DNA from: Mangrovibacter plantisponsor | GTDB lineage: Bacteria; Pseudomonadota; Gammaproteobacteria; Enterobacterales; Enterobacteriaceae | Length of the DNA stretch: 64,000 nt | Direction: 5' to 3' | NCBI RefSeq assembly: GCF_003182475.1 | Contig: NZ_QGTS01000003.1 | Location: 56,876 to 120,875, forward strand | In this document: piece after piece, positions 1 through 9,778 of the stretch | How positions within the stretch are numbered: the stretch's first letter is position 1 | Layout of the letters: each line of letters opens with the position of its first letter | Notes under the pieces: model-generated | What the model was told of the DNA's origin: nothing | Database searches by the model: none | The model's input: the letters and a program-made list of their open reading frames with translations, nothing else | Program-made: the position numbers and the translations under genes

Positions 1-622
1 GTGTCGAACCTTAGTCGAACCTTCTCATCCTTCCCCATGCTGGAGAATATGCAAAAATATTTATTGGGGTTTAATAAGGATGAATTGGCGAGGATGGTGG
101 TGGGGGAAGGATAACTCGTCACTGCGTTCCTCGCCCTGCGGGCCGTTGCTGAAGCAACGTTCCCTCACATACGTTCGGGTCGAACCTTAGTCGAAGCTTC
201 TCATCCTTCCCCGTGCTGGAGAATATGCAAAAATATTTACTGGGATTTAATAAGGATGAACTTGTGAGGATGGTGGTGGGGGAAGGATAACTCGTCACTG
301 CGTTCCTCGCCCTGCGGGCCGTTGCTGAAGCAACGTTTCCTCACATACGTTCGGGTCGAACCTTAGTCGAACCTTCTCATCCTTCCCCATGCTGGAGAAT
401 ATGCAAAAATATTTATTGGGGTTTAATAAGGATGAATTGGCGAGGATGGTGGTGGGGGAAGGATAACTCGTCACTGCGTTCCTCGCCCTGCGGGCCGTTG
501 CTGAAGCAACGTTCCCTCACATACGTTCGGGTCGAACCTTAGTCGAAGCTTCTCATCCTTCCCCGTGCTGGAGAATATGCAAAAATATTTACTGGGATTT
601 AATAAGGATGAACTTGTGAGGA
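1..622 (-). repeat. rtT-like tandem repeat array, 176-bp units, downstream of tRNA-Tyr
   Basis: Four direct repeats with a period of exactly 176 bp start at 3, 179, 355 and 531; the last merges into the tRNA gene at 623. Each earlier unit carries an 18-bp copy of the tRNA-Tyr 3' end including CCA (95-112, 271-288, 447-464 match 623-640). Units 1 and 3 look identical, as do units 2 and 4 over their shared length, so a 352-bp double unit has been duplicated. Each complete unit has a small hairpin (CGTTGC-TTCA-GCAACG on the minus strand). This is the arrangement of the E. coli tyrT operon, whose 178-bp repeats yield rtT RNA. The array continues beyond the left edge, so its full length is unknown. 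Confidence 0.9.
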
Positions 623-707
<85 letters not shown>

Positions 708-775
708 AAATTGTAGAAAACTAACCAACGATTAAAACTAAACTCGACACCCGTCACTCAACATTCAAGTGAAGA

Positions 776-860
<85 letters not shown>

Positions 861-893
861 ACTGGCCTGCTTCCTGATTAGGAAGCGGGGCGC

Positions 894-921
894 ATAATAT
901 CAAATGAAACGGCGCTGTAAA
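894..921 (-). promoter_or_regulatory. tRNA-Tyr operon promoter with GC-rich discriminator
   Basis: Minus-strand -35 TTTACA (916-921), 16-bp spacer and -10 TATTAT (894-899), followed directly by the discriminator GCGCCCCGC. This nearly copies the E. coli tyrT promoter, where the GC-rich discriminator makes transcription subject to ppGpp stringent control. The same control is inferred here. Confidence 0.88.
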
Positions 922-937
922 GCCCCGTTTTCATGAA

Positions 938-992
938 AATGAACTGTTTGCATGCTTTTTGCCCATAAAGCATTAAAACCAAACAGTTCATT
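938..992 (-). terminator. Long hairpin after purU
   Basis: An inverted repeat with outer arms 938-949 and 981-992 (AATGAACTGTTT and its complement) and inner arms 952-958 and 967-973 lies directly downstream of the purU stop. The T tract on the minus strand is weak (TTTTCATG), so it may stabilise the purU mRNA 3' end as much as terminate. Confidence 0.5.
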
Positions 993-1000
993 ATTTGTAG

Positions 1001-1843
1001 TCAGAGAATAATTGTACGGTTACCGTAAACAAAGACACGCTGAGACAGCACTTTATCCAGAGCACGGCTCAGCACATTCTTTTCAACATCCCGTCCGGCT
1101 TTCATCATTTCTTCTGCGGTGAAGGTATGATCAACATTAATCACATCCTGCATAATGATTGGGCCTTCATCCAGGTGGTCATTAACATAGTGGGCGGTGG
1201 CACCAATTATCTTAACACCACGCTCATAGGCCTGGTGGTATGGACGGGCACCAATAAATGCCGGCAGGAAGGAGTGGTGAATATTGATGATTTTATTTGA
1301 GAAGCGCGAGACAAACGAAGGCGTCAATACACGCATATATTTAGCCAGAACCACATAATCAGGCTCATGAGCTTCAATGGCATCAGCCATCAGTTTATCG
1401 TGCTCTTCACGTGTCACACCTTCGTGGCTAACCAGTTCAAAAGGAATATCGAAGCGTTCGACCAGCGTGCGCAACGTGTCGTGGTTACCAATTACGGCTG
1501 CAATTTCTACATCCAGGCCACCAAATGATGCTTTCATCAGCAGGTCACCAAGACAATGGGCTTCTTTGGTAACCAAAATGACGATGCGGCGGCGCCCGGC
1601 AGGGTTGAGTTCGCGCACAGAACCTTCTGGTAAGGCACTGTCTAAATCAGCCAGTAAAGTGACATCATTAAATATACCTTCCAGCTCGGTACGCATAAAA
1701 AATCGTCCGGTACGATGGTCCACGAACTCATTATTGTGAACAATATTAAGTTCGTGCTTATAGCAAATGTTGGTAATACGGGCGATAAGACCTTTCTGGT
1801 CGGGACAAATAGTTCTCAGTACTTTTCGTTGTAGCGCTTGCAT
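1001..1843 (-). CDS. purU: Formyltetrahydrofolate deformylase PurU
   Basis: Cytoplasmic enzyme that hydrolyses 10-formyl-tetrahydrofolate to tetrahydrofolate and formate. It supplies formate for PurT and balances one-carbon pools. The 280-residue protein begins MQALQRKVLRTICPDQKG, matching the E. coli enzyme in length and N-terminus. An N-terminal ACT domain (about 1-85) is followed by a formyltransferase-type domain with the INIHHSFLPAF motif and the downstream DEGPIIMQD segment. The reading frame extends 11 codons upstream to 1876, but that start has no ribosome-binding site, whereas AGGAT lies 5' of the chosen ATG. It stands alone on the minus strand, head-away from the tRNA operon and followed by ychJ upstream. 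Confidence 0.96.
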   Translation of the reverse strand: MQALQRKVLRTICPDQKGLIARITNICYKHELNIVHNNEFVDHRTGRFFMRTELEGIFNDVTLLADLDSALPEGSVRELNPAGRRRIVILVTKEAHCLGDLLMKASFGGLDVEIAAVIGNHDTLRTLVERFDIPFELVSHEGVTREEHDKLMADAIEAHEPDYVVLAKYMRVLTPSFVSRFSNKIINIHHSFLPAFIGARPYHQAYERGVKIIGATAHYVNDHLDEGPIIMQDVINVDHTFTAEEMMKAGRDVEKNVLSRALDKVLSQRVFVYGNRTIIL

Positions 1844-1898
1844 CGCAAGGTCAATCCTGTTGAATGGTGTTTGCATAAATGAGTATTGTTAGTGCGAA

Positions 1899-2357
1899 TC
1901 AGCGACCACAACACTTCTTGAATTTTTTCCCGGAGCCACAAGGGCACGGGTCATTGCGACCAAACTCAGGCCGCATTCCGTCAATATAATACCACTGACC
2001 GTTTTGATTTAAGAACCTGGAACGTTCAATTATTGCGCTGTCATGTTGCTTATCACGATAGCGGGCGACAAAACTAACAAAACCTTCATTGTCATGGTTG
2101 CCTTTTTGTGTGGCAAAAATAGTCAACCCCAACCACTCTGTTTGTTCAAAACCCGCCAGTAAATCATGACGTAACTGCTCTGCATGGCAATCCGGATGCC
2201 AGGTATTAATGAGGTAATCCGCATTTTTAAGCACAAAAGCACAATAGCGAGAGCGCATTAATTGTTCCGGTGTTTGTGCAACCGCGCTACCGGCCAGGAA
2301 GGGGCCGCAACATGCGCTATACTCCAAACCGCTATGACAAAGACATTCCGATGACAC
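1899..2357 (-). CDS. ychJ: YchJ, SEC-C motif protein
   Basis: A 152-residue conserved protein of unknown role, the same length as E. coli YchJ. It has SEC-C-type zinc-binding cysteine clusters at both ends: [13 protein letters not shown] at the N-terminus and [15 protein letters not shown] at the C-terminus. An NTF2-like fold is usual between them. The start chosen is GTG at 2357, preceded by AGGAG with a 6-bp spacer; the frame stays open for 40 more codons upstream, but those residues have no family resemblance. SEC-C modules resemble the SecB-binding zinc site of SecA, so a chaperone or protein-export link is possible but unproven. It is divergent from rssA. Confidence 0.92.
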   Translation of the reverse strand: MSSECLCHSGLEYSACCGPFLAGSAVAQTPEQLMRSRYCAFVLKNADYLINTWHPDCHAEQLRHDLLAGFEQTEWLGLTIFATQKGNHDNEGFVSFVARYRDKQHDSAIIERSRFLNQNGQWYYIDGMRPEFGRNDPCPCGSGKKFKKCCGR

Positions 2358-2468
2358 AAAACACTCCTGTTTTAAACATACATTCACAATTAAGTGACAG
2401 TTAAATAATATACTAACGTAATGAGGTGTGATGCTACGGCATGTTAACAGGGGACACCAGATAAACAG

Positions 2469-3362
2469 ATGAGACAAACTAAGATTGGTCTGGCTTTAGG
2501 TTCAGGCGCAGCAAAAGGATGGGCTCATATTGGCGTTATTCGGGGCCTTGAACAGGCAGGCATCCATGCGGATATTATCGCCGGGTGCTCTATTGGTTCG
2601 TTGGTTGGCGCAGCTTATGCCTGTAATTCACTGGATTCCCTGGAAAAGTGGGTGCGGTCATTCAGTTACTGGGATGTTTTAAGACTAATGGATGTTTCCT
2701 GGCGCCGGGGCGGGTTACTGCGTGGCGAACGTGTGTTTAAGCAAGTCAGGCAGCATATTCCAGCCCGGCACATTGAAGAATGCCTGGTCCGTTTTGCAAC
2801 TGTCGCAACCAACCTGAGCACGGGGCGAGAAATCTGGTTCACCAAAGGGGATTTGCACGGTGCTGTGCGCGCTTCCTGCAGCATACCGGGGTTATTATCT
2901 CCCGTGCGCCATAAAGGCTACTGGTTGGTTGACGGTGGTGTAGTCAACCCGGTACCTGTTTCTCTGGCCAGAGCATTAGGGGCGGATATCGTTATTGCGG
3001 TTGATTTGCAGCATGATGCACATTTGATTCAGCAGAACCTGTTAACCTCGCGTCAGAATGAGGAACACGTACCGGTACACTGGAAAGATAAGGTATTAAC
3101 CCGACTCGGTTTCGTGTCACCGCCACACCATCAGCAGCCCCCCGGGGCGCTGGAAATCATGACAACATCCATTCAGGTGCTGGAAAACCGCCTGAAACTA
3201 AGCCGTATGGCAGGCGACCCACCAGAGGTGACGCTTCAACCTTTTTGCCCACAAATATCAACGCTGGATTTCCATCGGGCAAAAGAAGCTATTGATGCTG
3301 GCAGGCTGGCGGTTGAAAAACACCTGGATGAGTTGCTTCCTTTGGTGAAAAGCAATGATTAA
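2469..3362 (+). CDS. rssA: RssA, patatin-like phospholipase family protein
   Basis: A 297-residue patatin-like serine hydrolase. The glycine-rich oxyanion motif [12 protein letters not shown] lies at residues 11-22, the nucleophile elbow GCSIG has Ser41, and the catalytic Asp lies in LVDGGVVNP, completing a Ser-Asp dyad. The natural substrate is not known for the family member in E. coli. It lies 90 bp upstream of rssB on the same strand, and the two form the rssAB unit in E. coli. No signal peptide is visible, so it probably acts in the cytoplasm or at the inner face of the membrane. Confidence 0.94.
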   Translation: MRQTKIGLALGSGAAKGWAHIGVIRGLEQAGIHADIIAGCSIGSLVGAAYACNSLDSLEKWVRSFSYWDVLRLMDVSWRRGGLLRGERVFKQVRQHIPARHIEECLVRFATVATNLSTGREIWFTKGDLHGAVRASCSIPGLLSPVRHKGYWLVDGGVVNPVPVSLARALGADIVIAVDLQHDAHLIQQNLLTSRQNEEHVPVHWKDKVLTRLGFVSPPHHQQPPGALEIMTTSIQVLENRLKLSRMAGDPPEVTLQPFCPQISTLDFHRAKEAIDAGRLAVEKHLDELLPLVKSND

Positions 3363-3452
3363 CAGCATATTTACATTTCTTCAGTTCATTCTGAGAGGCG
3401 CAACCCCGCATACCATGCCACTATTATCGTATCATCAGGCAAGGGAGGGAGC

Positions 3453-4466
3453 ATGACTCAACCGCTGCACGGAAAACTGATTTTGATAGTTGAAGACGAG
3501 CCTGTTTTCCGCGCGATGCTGGATGGATGGTTAGCTTCGTTGGGTGCCAATACGCTGTTAGCCGAAGACGGCATTGATGCCCTTGAGAAAATGTCCCTGC
3601 AGCCACCTGATTTGCTGATTTGCGATCTGGCTATGCCAAGGATGAACGGGCTTGAGTTTATTGAACAGATTCGCAACCGTGGGGATCAGACGCCTGTGCT
3701 GATTATCTCCGCAACAGATAATATGTCGGACATCGCCAGCGCGCTTCGGTTGGGGGTACAAGATGTATTACTCAAACCTATTAAAAACTTTGCCAACTTA
3801 AAAGAAACAGTTTATGCCTGCCTCTATCCTGCGATGTTCAATTCCAGAGTAGAAGAAGAGGAGCAACTGTTTGATGACTGGGATGCACTGGTGCGCAACC
3901 CCGGTGCCGCGGCCAAACTGTTAAAAGAGCTTCAACCTCCGTTACGCCAACATATCTCCGGGTGTGAATTGTCATATCACCAATTGGTGTTGGCAGATAA
4001 ACCAGGGCTGGTGCTGGATGTAGCGCCTTTGTCTGCGCAGGATCTGGCTTTTTACTGCCTTGATGTTACGCGTGCCGGAGATAACGGCGTACTTGCTGCA
4101 TTACTTCTGCGTTCGTTGTTCAACAGCTTGTTGCAGGAACAATTATCCCGGCAAGGGCAACGTTTGCCTGAATTAGGTCCATTATTAAAAAAAGTTAACC
4201 AGTTATTACGTAAAGCGAATCTTTCCGGACAATTCCCCTTGATGGTGGGTTATTACCATTCAGAGCTAAAAAATTTAATTTTAGTTTCTGCCGGGCTTAA
4301 TGCGCAGTTGAAATCAGGTGACCATCAGATTCAGTTAAGTAATGGTGTTCCTTTGGGCACATTAGGCAATGCTTACCTTAACCAATTAAGCCACCGTTGT
4401 GATGCCTGGCAGTGCCGTGTTTGGGGCGCGGGCGGGCATTTGCGCTTAATGTTGCACACGGAATGA
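3453..4466 (+). CDS. rssB: RssB, sigma-S proteolysis adaptor and response regulator
   Basis: A 337-residue response regulator that delivers RpoS (sigma-S) to the ClpXP protease. The N-terminal receiver domain (about 8-125) has the acidic pair E14/D15, the phospho-acceptor Asp58 in LLICDLAMPR, and the conserved Lys in VLLKPIK. The C-terminal region (about 150-337) is the degenerate PP2C-type phosphatase fold typical of RssB and lacks the metal-binding residues of true phosphatases. The length equals that of E. coli RssB. GGGAGGG precedes the ATG. RssB activity is normally restrained by Ira anti-adaptors, none of which is recognisable in this window. Confidence 0.96.
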   Translation: MTQPLHGKLILIVEDEPVFRAMLDGWLASLGANTLLAEDGIDALEKMSLQPPDLLICDLAMPRMNGLEFIEQIRNRGDQTPVLIISATDNMSDIASALRLGVQDVLLKPIKNFANLKETVYACLYPAMFNSRVEEEEQLFDDWDALVRNPGAAAKLLKELQPPLRQHISGCELSYHQLVLADKPGLVLDVAPLSAQDLAFYCLDVTRAGDNGVLAALLLRSLFNSLLQEQLSRQGQRLPELGPLLKKVNQLLRKANLSGQFPLMVGYYHSELKNLILVSAGLNAQLKSGDHQIQLSNGVPLGTLGNAYLNQLSHRCDAWQCRVWGAGGHLRLMLHTE

Positions 4467-4484
4467 GCAAAATAAAGTTTCATT

Positions 4485-4509
4485 ACAGATAGCTTTTCCC
4501 GCTATCTGT
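4485..4509 (+). terminator. Hairpin after rssB
   Basis: A 9-bp perfect stem (ACAGATAGC, loop TTTTCCC, GCTATCTGT) begins 19 bp after the rssB stop. No T run follows, so termination would be weak or Rho-assisted. Confidence 0.45.
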
Positions 4510-4665
4510 TCCCAGTGGTAATATCTGCAACAGCTTCTTCGTATTTGTCTTAAATTACAGGTGCAACGAGTATTAAGCCGCAGATTTTTAATTCAAGCTG
4601 ATATACTCAAACGCGTTTATATTGACGAGCAAGTTTAAAACTTGAACAGTCCAGGAGATATTTTA

Positions 4666-5574
4666 ATGGCTGCTATTAAATCGAAAGTAAGGAAAGCAGT
4701 AATCCCGGTTGCCGGTCTTGGCACCCGCATGCTGCCAGCAACAAAAGCAATCCCGAAAGAAATGCTGCCGCTGGTGGATAAACCACTGATCCAATATGTG
4801 GTTAATGAATGTATTGCAGCCGGCATTACCGAAATTGTACTGGTCACTCACTCATCAAAAAACTCCATTGAAAACCACTTCGATACCAGTTTTGAACTGG
4901 AAGCTATGCTGGAAAAACGTGTAAAACGCCAGTTGCTGGAAGAGGTTCAGTCAATTTGCCCGCCACACGTAACAATTATGCAGGTTCGCCAGGGCCTGGC
5001 TAAAGGTTTGGGGCATGCAGTGCTTTGCGCGCATCCGGTTGTGGGTGATGAGCCGGTTGCGGTTATCCTCCCTGATGTCATTCTGGATGAATACGAATCA
5101 GACCTTTCCCGCGATAACCTTGCTGACATGATTAGCCGTTTCGATGAAACAGGTCACAGCCAGATTATGGTTGAACCTGTTGAAGATGTAACGGCATATG
5201 GTGTGGTTGACTGCCAGGGCGCAACGCTCAAACCAGGTGATAGTGTGCCAATGGTTGGTGTAGTTGAAAAACCGAAAGCAGAAGTTGCGCCTTCTAATCT
5301 TGCCGTTGTTGGTCGTTATGTATTAAGCGCAGATATCTGGCCGTTACTGTCCAAAACACCTCCAGGTGCTGGTGACGAAATTCAGCTGACTGACTCCATT
5401 GACATGCTTATTGCCAAAGAAACTGTAGAGGCTTACCACATGAAAGGTAAAAGCCATGACTGCGGTAACAAACTTGGTTATATGCAGGCGTTTGTTGAGT
5501 ACGGTTTGCGCCACAAAGTATTAGGGCCTGACTTTAAAGCCTGGCTTGATGCGACAGTCGGCGGCAAAAAGTAA
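4666..5574 (+). CDS. galU: UTP--glucose-1-phosphate uridylyltransferase GalU
   Basis: A 302-residue enzyme that makes UDP-glucose from UTP and glucose-1-phosphate, feeding LPS core, trehalose, capsule and osmoregulated glucan synthesis. The nucleotidyltransferase signature [11 protein letters not shown] lies near residue 20, followed by [11 protein letters not shown], and the C-terminal part has the conserved VEKPKA segment. The start ATG has AGGAG eight bases upstream; an in-frame ATG at 4642 adds eight residues not found in the family. It is followed after 24 bp by ugd, whose product uses UDP-glucose, so the next two genes probably form one UDP-sugar operon with galU. Confidence 0.97.
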   Translation: MAAIKSKVRKAVIPVAGLGTRMLPATKAIPKEMLPLVDKPLIQYVVNECIAAGITEIVLVTHSSKNSIENHFDTSFELEAMLEKRVKRQLLEEVQSICPPHVTIMQVRQGLAKGLGHAVLCAHPVVGDEPVAVILPDVILDEYESDLSRDNLADMISRFDETGHSQIMVEPVEDVTAYGVVDCQGATLKPGDSVPMVGVVEKPKAEVAPSNLAVVGRYVLSADIWPLLSKTPPGAGDEIQLTDSIDMLIAKETVEAYHMKGKSHDCGNKLGYMQAFVEYGLRHKVLGPDFKAWLDATVGGKK

Positions 5575-5598
5575 TTTTTTTCAACCCAGGATAATGCA

Positions 5599-6942
5599 AT
5601 GAAAGTTACCGTTTTTGGGATTGGGTATGTTGGTCTTGTCCAGGCGGCAGTGCTTGCTGAAGTCGGTCACGATGTTATGTGTATCGATGTGGATGAAGCC
5701 AAAGTAGAAAATCTGAAAAAAGGAGTTATCCCAATTTATGAACCTGGCCTGACTCCATTAGTTATGAAGAACTATGAGGAAGGCCGCCTGCAATTCAGTA
5801 CTGATGCGCAGGCTGGGGTAAGCCATGGGGTGATTCAGTTTATTGCGGTTGGTACACCTCCTGACGAAGACGGTTCCGCAGACCTGAAGTATGTCACAGC
5901 AGTTGCGCGGACTATCGCGCAACACATGACTGCTCATAAAGTTGTGCTGGATAAATCAACGGTGCCGGTAGGTACTGCAGATAAAGTCCGTGATGCGATG
6001 CAGGCCGTGCTGAATGAACGTGGTGTTGAATACCCGTTTGATGTCGTCTCTAACCCTGAGTTTCTAAAAGAAGGTGCTGCGGTAGCTGACTGTATGCGTC
6101 CTGAACGTATTGTAATTGGTACGGATAACGATGAAGTGGTTAACATACTGCGTGAGCTGTATGAACCCTTTAACCGTAACCATGACCGTATGATTCTAAT
6201 GGATATCCGTAGCGCAGAACTGACGAAGTATGCCGCGAACTGTATGCTGGCTACCAAAATCAGCTTTATGAATGAAATCGCCAACCTTGCTGAGCATTTA
6301 GGCGCGGATATAGAAAAAGTACGCCAGGGGATTGGTTCCGATTCCCGTATCGGGTATCACTTTATTTACCCCGGTTGTGGTTATGGTGGTTCCTGTTTCC
6401 CGAAAGATGTGCAGGCATTGATCCGTACTTCTGAGCATATCGGTTACACGCCTCGTTTATTGCAGGCCGTTGAAACTGTAAACAATGAGCAGAAGAAAAA
6501 ATTGCCGTCCTTCGTTGTCCGTCATTTTGGTGACGACCTGAAAGGTAAAACCTTTGCTGTTTGGGGGTTATCGTTCAAGCCTAATACGGATGATATGCGT
6601 GAAGCGTCCAGCCGGGTTTTACTGGAAACGCTGTGGGAAAAAGGTGCCAAAGTGCAGGCATTTGACCCGGAAGCGATGGATGAAACGCAGCGTATCTACG
6701 GTCATCGCGATGATTTGTCATTAATGGGTACTAAGGAAGCGGCCCTGCATAATGCAGATGCGCTTATTATTTGTACTGAGTGGCAGAATTTCCGGGCGCC
6801 GGACTTCGATTTATTAAAAAATACACTCAAACACCCAGTTATCTTTGATGGTCGTAACCTGTATGATCCAGAGAGATTGAATAAGCGTGGCTTCGTTTAT
6901 TACGCGATTGGTCGCGGAGAATCAATTAATCTGAAAAAATAA
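5599..6942 (+). CDS. ugd: UDP-glucose 6-dehydrogenase
   Basis: A 447-residue NAD-dependent dehydrogenase that oxidises UDP-glucose to UDP-glucuronate in two steps. The N-terminal Rossmann motif GIGYVG (residues 7-12) binds [11 protein letters not shown] lies in the middle, and the catalytic Cys266 sits in YGGSCFPKD; a C-terminal UDP-binding domain follows. It is longer than the 388-residue E. coli Ugd and belongs to the longer bacterial type. In E. coli ugd maps near the O-antigen genes, not here. Placement between galU and an epimerase suggests supply of UDP-glucuronate and UDP-galacturonate for surface polysaccharide or lipid A modification; the end use is inferred. Confidence 0.94.
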   Translation: MKVTVFGIGYVGLVQAAVLAEVGHDVMCIDVDEAKVENLKKGVIPIYEPGLTPLVMKNYEEGRLQFSTDAQAGVSHGVIQFIAVGTPPDEDGSADLKYVTAVARTIAQHMTAHKVVLDKSTVPVGTADKVRDAMQAVLNERGVEYPFDVVSNPEFLKEGAAVADCMRPERIVIGTDNDEVVNILRELYEPFNRNHDRMILMDIRSAELTKYAANCMLATKISFMNEIANLAEHLGADIEKVRQGIGSDSRIGYHFIYPGCGYGGSCFPKDVQALIRTSEHIGYTPRLLQAVETVNNEQKKKLPSFVVRHFGDDLKGKTFAVWGLSFKPNTDDMREASSRVLLETLWEKGAKVQAFDPEAMDETQRIYGHRDDLSLMGTKEAALHNADALIICTEWQNFRAPDFDLLKNTLKHPVIFDGRNLYDPERLNKRGFVYYAIGRGESINLKK

Positions 6943-6952
6943 CGAGGGTTGT

Positions 6953-7960
6953 ATGAAATTTCTGGTAACCGGCGCAGCGGGATTTATTGGGTTCCATGTC
7001 TGTAAGCGACTCCTGGCGGCCGGTCACCAGGTTATCGGTATCGATAACCTGAATGACTATTATGATGTCAGCCTCAAACAGGCTCGCCTCGATTTACTTG
7101 CCCCACACGCAGCATTCCAGTTCCAAAAAATAGACCTCGCAGACAGGCAGTCAATAGCCACATTGTTTGCAGAGGGAAGTTTTGACCGGGTAATTCATCT
7201 TGCAGCCCAGGCCGGGGTACGTTATTCCCTGGAAAACCCTCATGCCTACGCAGATGCAAACCTGACTGGTCATTTGAATATTCTCGAAGGGTGCCGTCAC
7301 AACCAGGTTAAGCATCTGTTATATGCTTCCTCCAGCTCAGTTTATGGTTTGAACCGAAAATTACCGTTCTCTGTAGAGGATTCCGTTGATCATCCGGTAT
7401 CACTCTATGCCGCAACGAAGAAAGCAAATGAACTGATGTCTCACAGCTATGCACATTTATATGGCATTCCTGTTACCGGTTTGCGCTTTTTTACGGTATA
7501 TGGCCCCTGGGGGCGTCCTGATATGGCATTGTTCAAATTCACCAAAGCCATGCTGGAAGATAAAGCAATCGATGTATATAACCACGGTAAAATGCGCCGT
7601 GACTTTACTTACATTGATGACATTGTTGAGTCTATCTTTCGTTTACAGGATATTGTGCCGGAGCCTAATCCTGAGTGGACTGTGGAGTCTGGTAGCCCTG
7701 CAGAAAGTTCAGCACCATACCGGGTATACAATATTGGTAACAGCTCTCCTGTTGCGCTGATGGATTATATTTCTGCGCTGGAAAACGCTCTGGGGATAAC
7801 GGCCAGAAAAAATATGCTGCCGATGCAGGCGGGTGATGTTTTAGAGACCAGCGCTGATACCCGTGCACTTTACGACACAATTGGTTTTAAACCCCAGATG
7901 TCAGTGGAAGAGGGTGTAAAACATTTCGTTGACTGGTACCGCGCATTTTATCAGCAGTAA
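6953..7960 (+). CDS. NAD-dependent sugar epimerase, probable UDP-glucuronate 4-epimerase
   Basis: A 335-residue extended short-chain dehydrogenase. The Rossmann motif TGAAGFIG (6-13) is at the N-terminus and the catalytic Tyr152-xxx-Lys156 lies in LYAATKKANE. The residues GVRYSLENPHAYADANL and FTVYGPWGRPDMA are typical of the UDP-glucuronate 4-epimerase subgroup, which converts UDP-glucuronate to UDP-galacturonate. It starts 11 bp after the ugd stop, whose product would be its substrate. UDP-galactose 4-epimerase activity is a less likely alternative. A 9-bp hairpin (CCTCTCAAA-GT-TTTGAGGGG) follows the stop, then the shared terminator at 8076. Confidence 0.86.
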   Translation: MKFLVTGAAGFIGFHVCKRLLAAGHQVIGIDNLNDYYDVSLKQARLDLLAPHAAFQFQKIDLADRQSIATLFAEGSFDRVIHLAAQAGVRYSLENPHAYADANLTGHLNILEGCRHNQVKHLLYASSSSVYGLNRKLPFSVEDSVDHPVSLYAATKKANELMSHSYAHLYGIPVTGLRFFTVYGPWGRPDMALFKFTKAMLEDKAIDVYNHGKMRRDFTYIDDIVESIFRLQDIVPEPNPEWTVESGSPAESSAPYRVYNIGNSSPVALMDYISALENALGITARKNMLPMQAGDVLETSADTRALYDTIGFKPQMSVEEGVKHFVDWYRAFYQQ

Positions 7961-8075
7961 GCTGCAATGTGCCTCTCAAAGTTTTGAGGGGCTAAACTCG
8001 CAGAATATGAACACCAGATGTGAAATTGCACCATAAGCTGAATTATTAAATATATCTACTGTTCATGGCAGCAAC

Positions 8076-8105
8076 AAAAAAAGAACCGCTTTGCGGTTCT
8101 TTTTT
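8076..8105. terminator. Bidirectional terminator between epimerase gene and hns
   Basis: GAACCGC-TTT-GCGGTTC stem flanked by an A run on the left and a T run on the right, so it works as an intrinsic terminator for both convergent units: the galU-ugd-epimerase transcript and hns. Confidence 0.93.
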
Positions 8106-8130
8106 AATGGTACAACAATCGATGATTTGA

Positions 8131-8544
8131 TTATTCTTTAATCAGGAAATCATCCAGGCTTTTGCCTTGTTCGTCCATTGCTTTTTTGATAACAGCAGGG
8201 GTACGACCCTGGCCTGTCCAGGTTTTGGTTTCGCCGTTTTCGTCAACATAGCTATATTTAGCCGGACGTGCAGCACGTTTAGCTTTGCCGGTGGTTTTGC
8301 CGCTGCTCATTGAGTTCAGCAGTTCATTAGGATCAATACCATCAGCAATCAGCATTTCGCGATATTGCTGCAGCTTGCGGGTACGTTCTTCAATTTCAGC
8401 AGCTGCTGCGCTTTCTTCTTCGCGACGTTCATTTACGACAACTTCTAATTTTTCCAGCATCTCTTCCAGAGTTTCCAGAGTGCATTCTCTGGCCTGCGCA
8501 CGAAGAGTACGGATGTTGTTCAGAATTTTAAGTGCTTCGCTCAT
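8131..8544 (-). CDS. hns: H-NS, nucleoid-associated DNA-binding protein
   Basis: A 137-residue global silencer that binds AT-rich and curved DNA, bridging it into filaments. The N-terminal half is a coiled-coil oligomerisation region (about 1-80) rich in Glu, Arg and Leu. A Lys/Ala linker leads to the C-terminal DNA-binding domain with [15 protein letters not shown], which contains the QGR AT-hook-like loop. The length equals that of E. coli H-NS. It is monocistronic, with a good promoter at 8588-8616 and a strong terminator after the stop. The long AT-rich upstream region is consistent with autoregulation, as in E. coli. Confidence 0.97.
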   Translation of the reverse strand: MSEALKILNNIRTLRAQARECTLETLEEMLEKLEVVVNERREEESAAAAEIEERTRKLQQYREMLIADGIDPNELLNSMSSGKTTGKAKRAARPAKYSYVDENGETKTWTGQGRTPAVIKKAMDEQGKSLDDFLIKE

Positions 8545-8587
8545 TGTAGTAATCTCAAACTTATATTGGGGGTGGCTTGTTGGGCTA

Positions 8588-8616
8588 ATAATAGAGCCTT
8601 AATTTATACAGTGCAA
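8588..8616 (-). promoter_or_regulatory. hns promoter
   Basis: Minus-strand -35 TTGCAC (8611-8616), 17-bp spacer and -10 TATTAT (8588-8593), about 40 bp upstream of the hns start codon. Arrangement and sequence resemble the E. coli hns promoter. Confidence 0.8.
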
Positions 8617-9166
8617 TAGGTGTGAATGTAAGGAAATCAAAATAACGCGATATGCATCCATTTTTTAACTAATAACTTTAAAAAATGACCGTTATAAAAA
8701 CCCGGCGCAGGGAGTATCAGCAACATCCCTTTTCCCATTATGGCTAATACCAAACACGTTTTGTAATAGAATTTAGCTTCTTTAATATCACTCTTTTGTA
8801 TTATCTATAGATAAACCACTCAGATTGTTAAGACTTTCATTATGGAAAATTACTTTTCCATTCAGTTAGTAGCATCAGTGCAGAGCATAAATTCACCATT
8901 ACAGGTAGTTCCTCTCCGCTTCAGTTCATGTTTTGCTAACTTCACAGTGCAGGGTTGTTTAGCAACCGTTTACTAAACGGATGTTGTATGGAGAGTAATC
9001 ATTTGCACAAAGTCAGCTGGAATGAGTAATGAAAATCAAATTTTCGCCAGTGAATATAAGATAAATGTGACACCCAATGCCCCTGGCGGGAGCAAGGAAA
9101 AAGCTCCATAGCAACCGGAGTATGGTAAACTGCGCGCGTATTGTGTGTTGAAAGGTTTATTCATTC
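8617..9166. other. Divergent intergenic region hns/tdk
   Basis: About 550 bp of AT-rich sequence without a convincing coding frame. It must hold the tdk promoter and probably H-NS autoregulatory binding sites, given its A/T tracts. An equally long gap separates hns and tdk in E. coli. No RNA gene or repeat was recognised. Confidence 0.6.
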
Positions 9167-9778
9167 ATGGCTCAGCTCTATTTTTACTACTCTGCAATGA
9201 ACGCCGGGAAATCAACGGCATTGCTGCAATCCTCTTACAATTACCAGGAACGTGGGATGCGCAGCCTGGTATATACAGCAGAAATTGATGATCGCTTCGG
9301 TGCTGGCAAGGTGAGTTCACGTATTGGCCTGTCTTCGCCAGCGCAGTTGTATAACAATACGACGGATCTATTCACTGAAATTCGTGATTCCGCTGCACAG
9401 TCACCATTACATTGTGTATTAGTTGATGAAAGTCAATTTTTGACACGTGAACAAGTTCGGCAATTGTCTGACGTGGTTGATAACCTGGATATTCCTGTAC
9501 TGTGCTATGGGTTACGAACTGATTTTCGTGGGGAATTATTTAGCGGCAGTCAATATTTGCTCGCATGGGCAGATAAGCTGGTTGAGTTGAAGACTATTTG
9601 TTTTTGTGGGCGGAAAGCTAGTATGGTTTTGCGTCTGGATGAGTCCGGCAGGCCATATAATGAAGGCCAGCAGGTAGTTATTGGGGGCAATGAGCGTTAT
9701 GTTTCTGTTTGCCGTAAACACTATAAAGACGCAATTATTCACGGCGCCTTGCCCGGTATTCAGAAAAAGCTTAACTAA
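9167..9778 (+). CDS. tdk: Thymidine kinase Tdk
   Basis: A 203-residue type II thymidine kinase that phosphorylates thymidine and deoxyuridine in the pyrimidine salvage pathway. The P-loop is SAMNAGKST (9-17), the catalytic Glu lies in LVDESQFL, and a lasso-domain zinc site is formed by the CFCGRKA pair and the later CRKHY. The length is close to that of the E. coli enzyme (205). AAGG precedes the ATG. It is monocistronic, between divergent hns and convergent adhE. Confidence 0.96.
   Translation: MAQLYFYYSAMNAGKSTALLQSSYNYQERGMRSLVYTAEIDDRFGAGKVSSRIGLSSPAQLYNNTTDLFTEIRDSAAQSPLHCVLVDESQFLTREQVRQLSDVVDNLDIPVLCYGLRTDFRGELFSGSQYLLAWADKLVELKTICFCGRKASMVLRLDESGRPYNEGQQVVIGGNERYVSVCRKHYKDAIIHGALPGIQKKLN

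Noticed and set aside
1-622. CRISPR array at the left edge
   Set aside because: The period is 176 bp with no short repeats separated by unique spacers, and each unit carries tRNA 3'-end sequence; it is the tRNA-linked repeat array.
1377-1739. 120-residue frame antisense to purU
   Set aside because: Lies wholly opposite a well-conserved gene; Ser/Arg-rich composition typical of a shadow frame.
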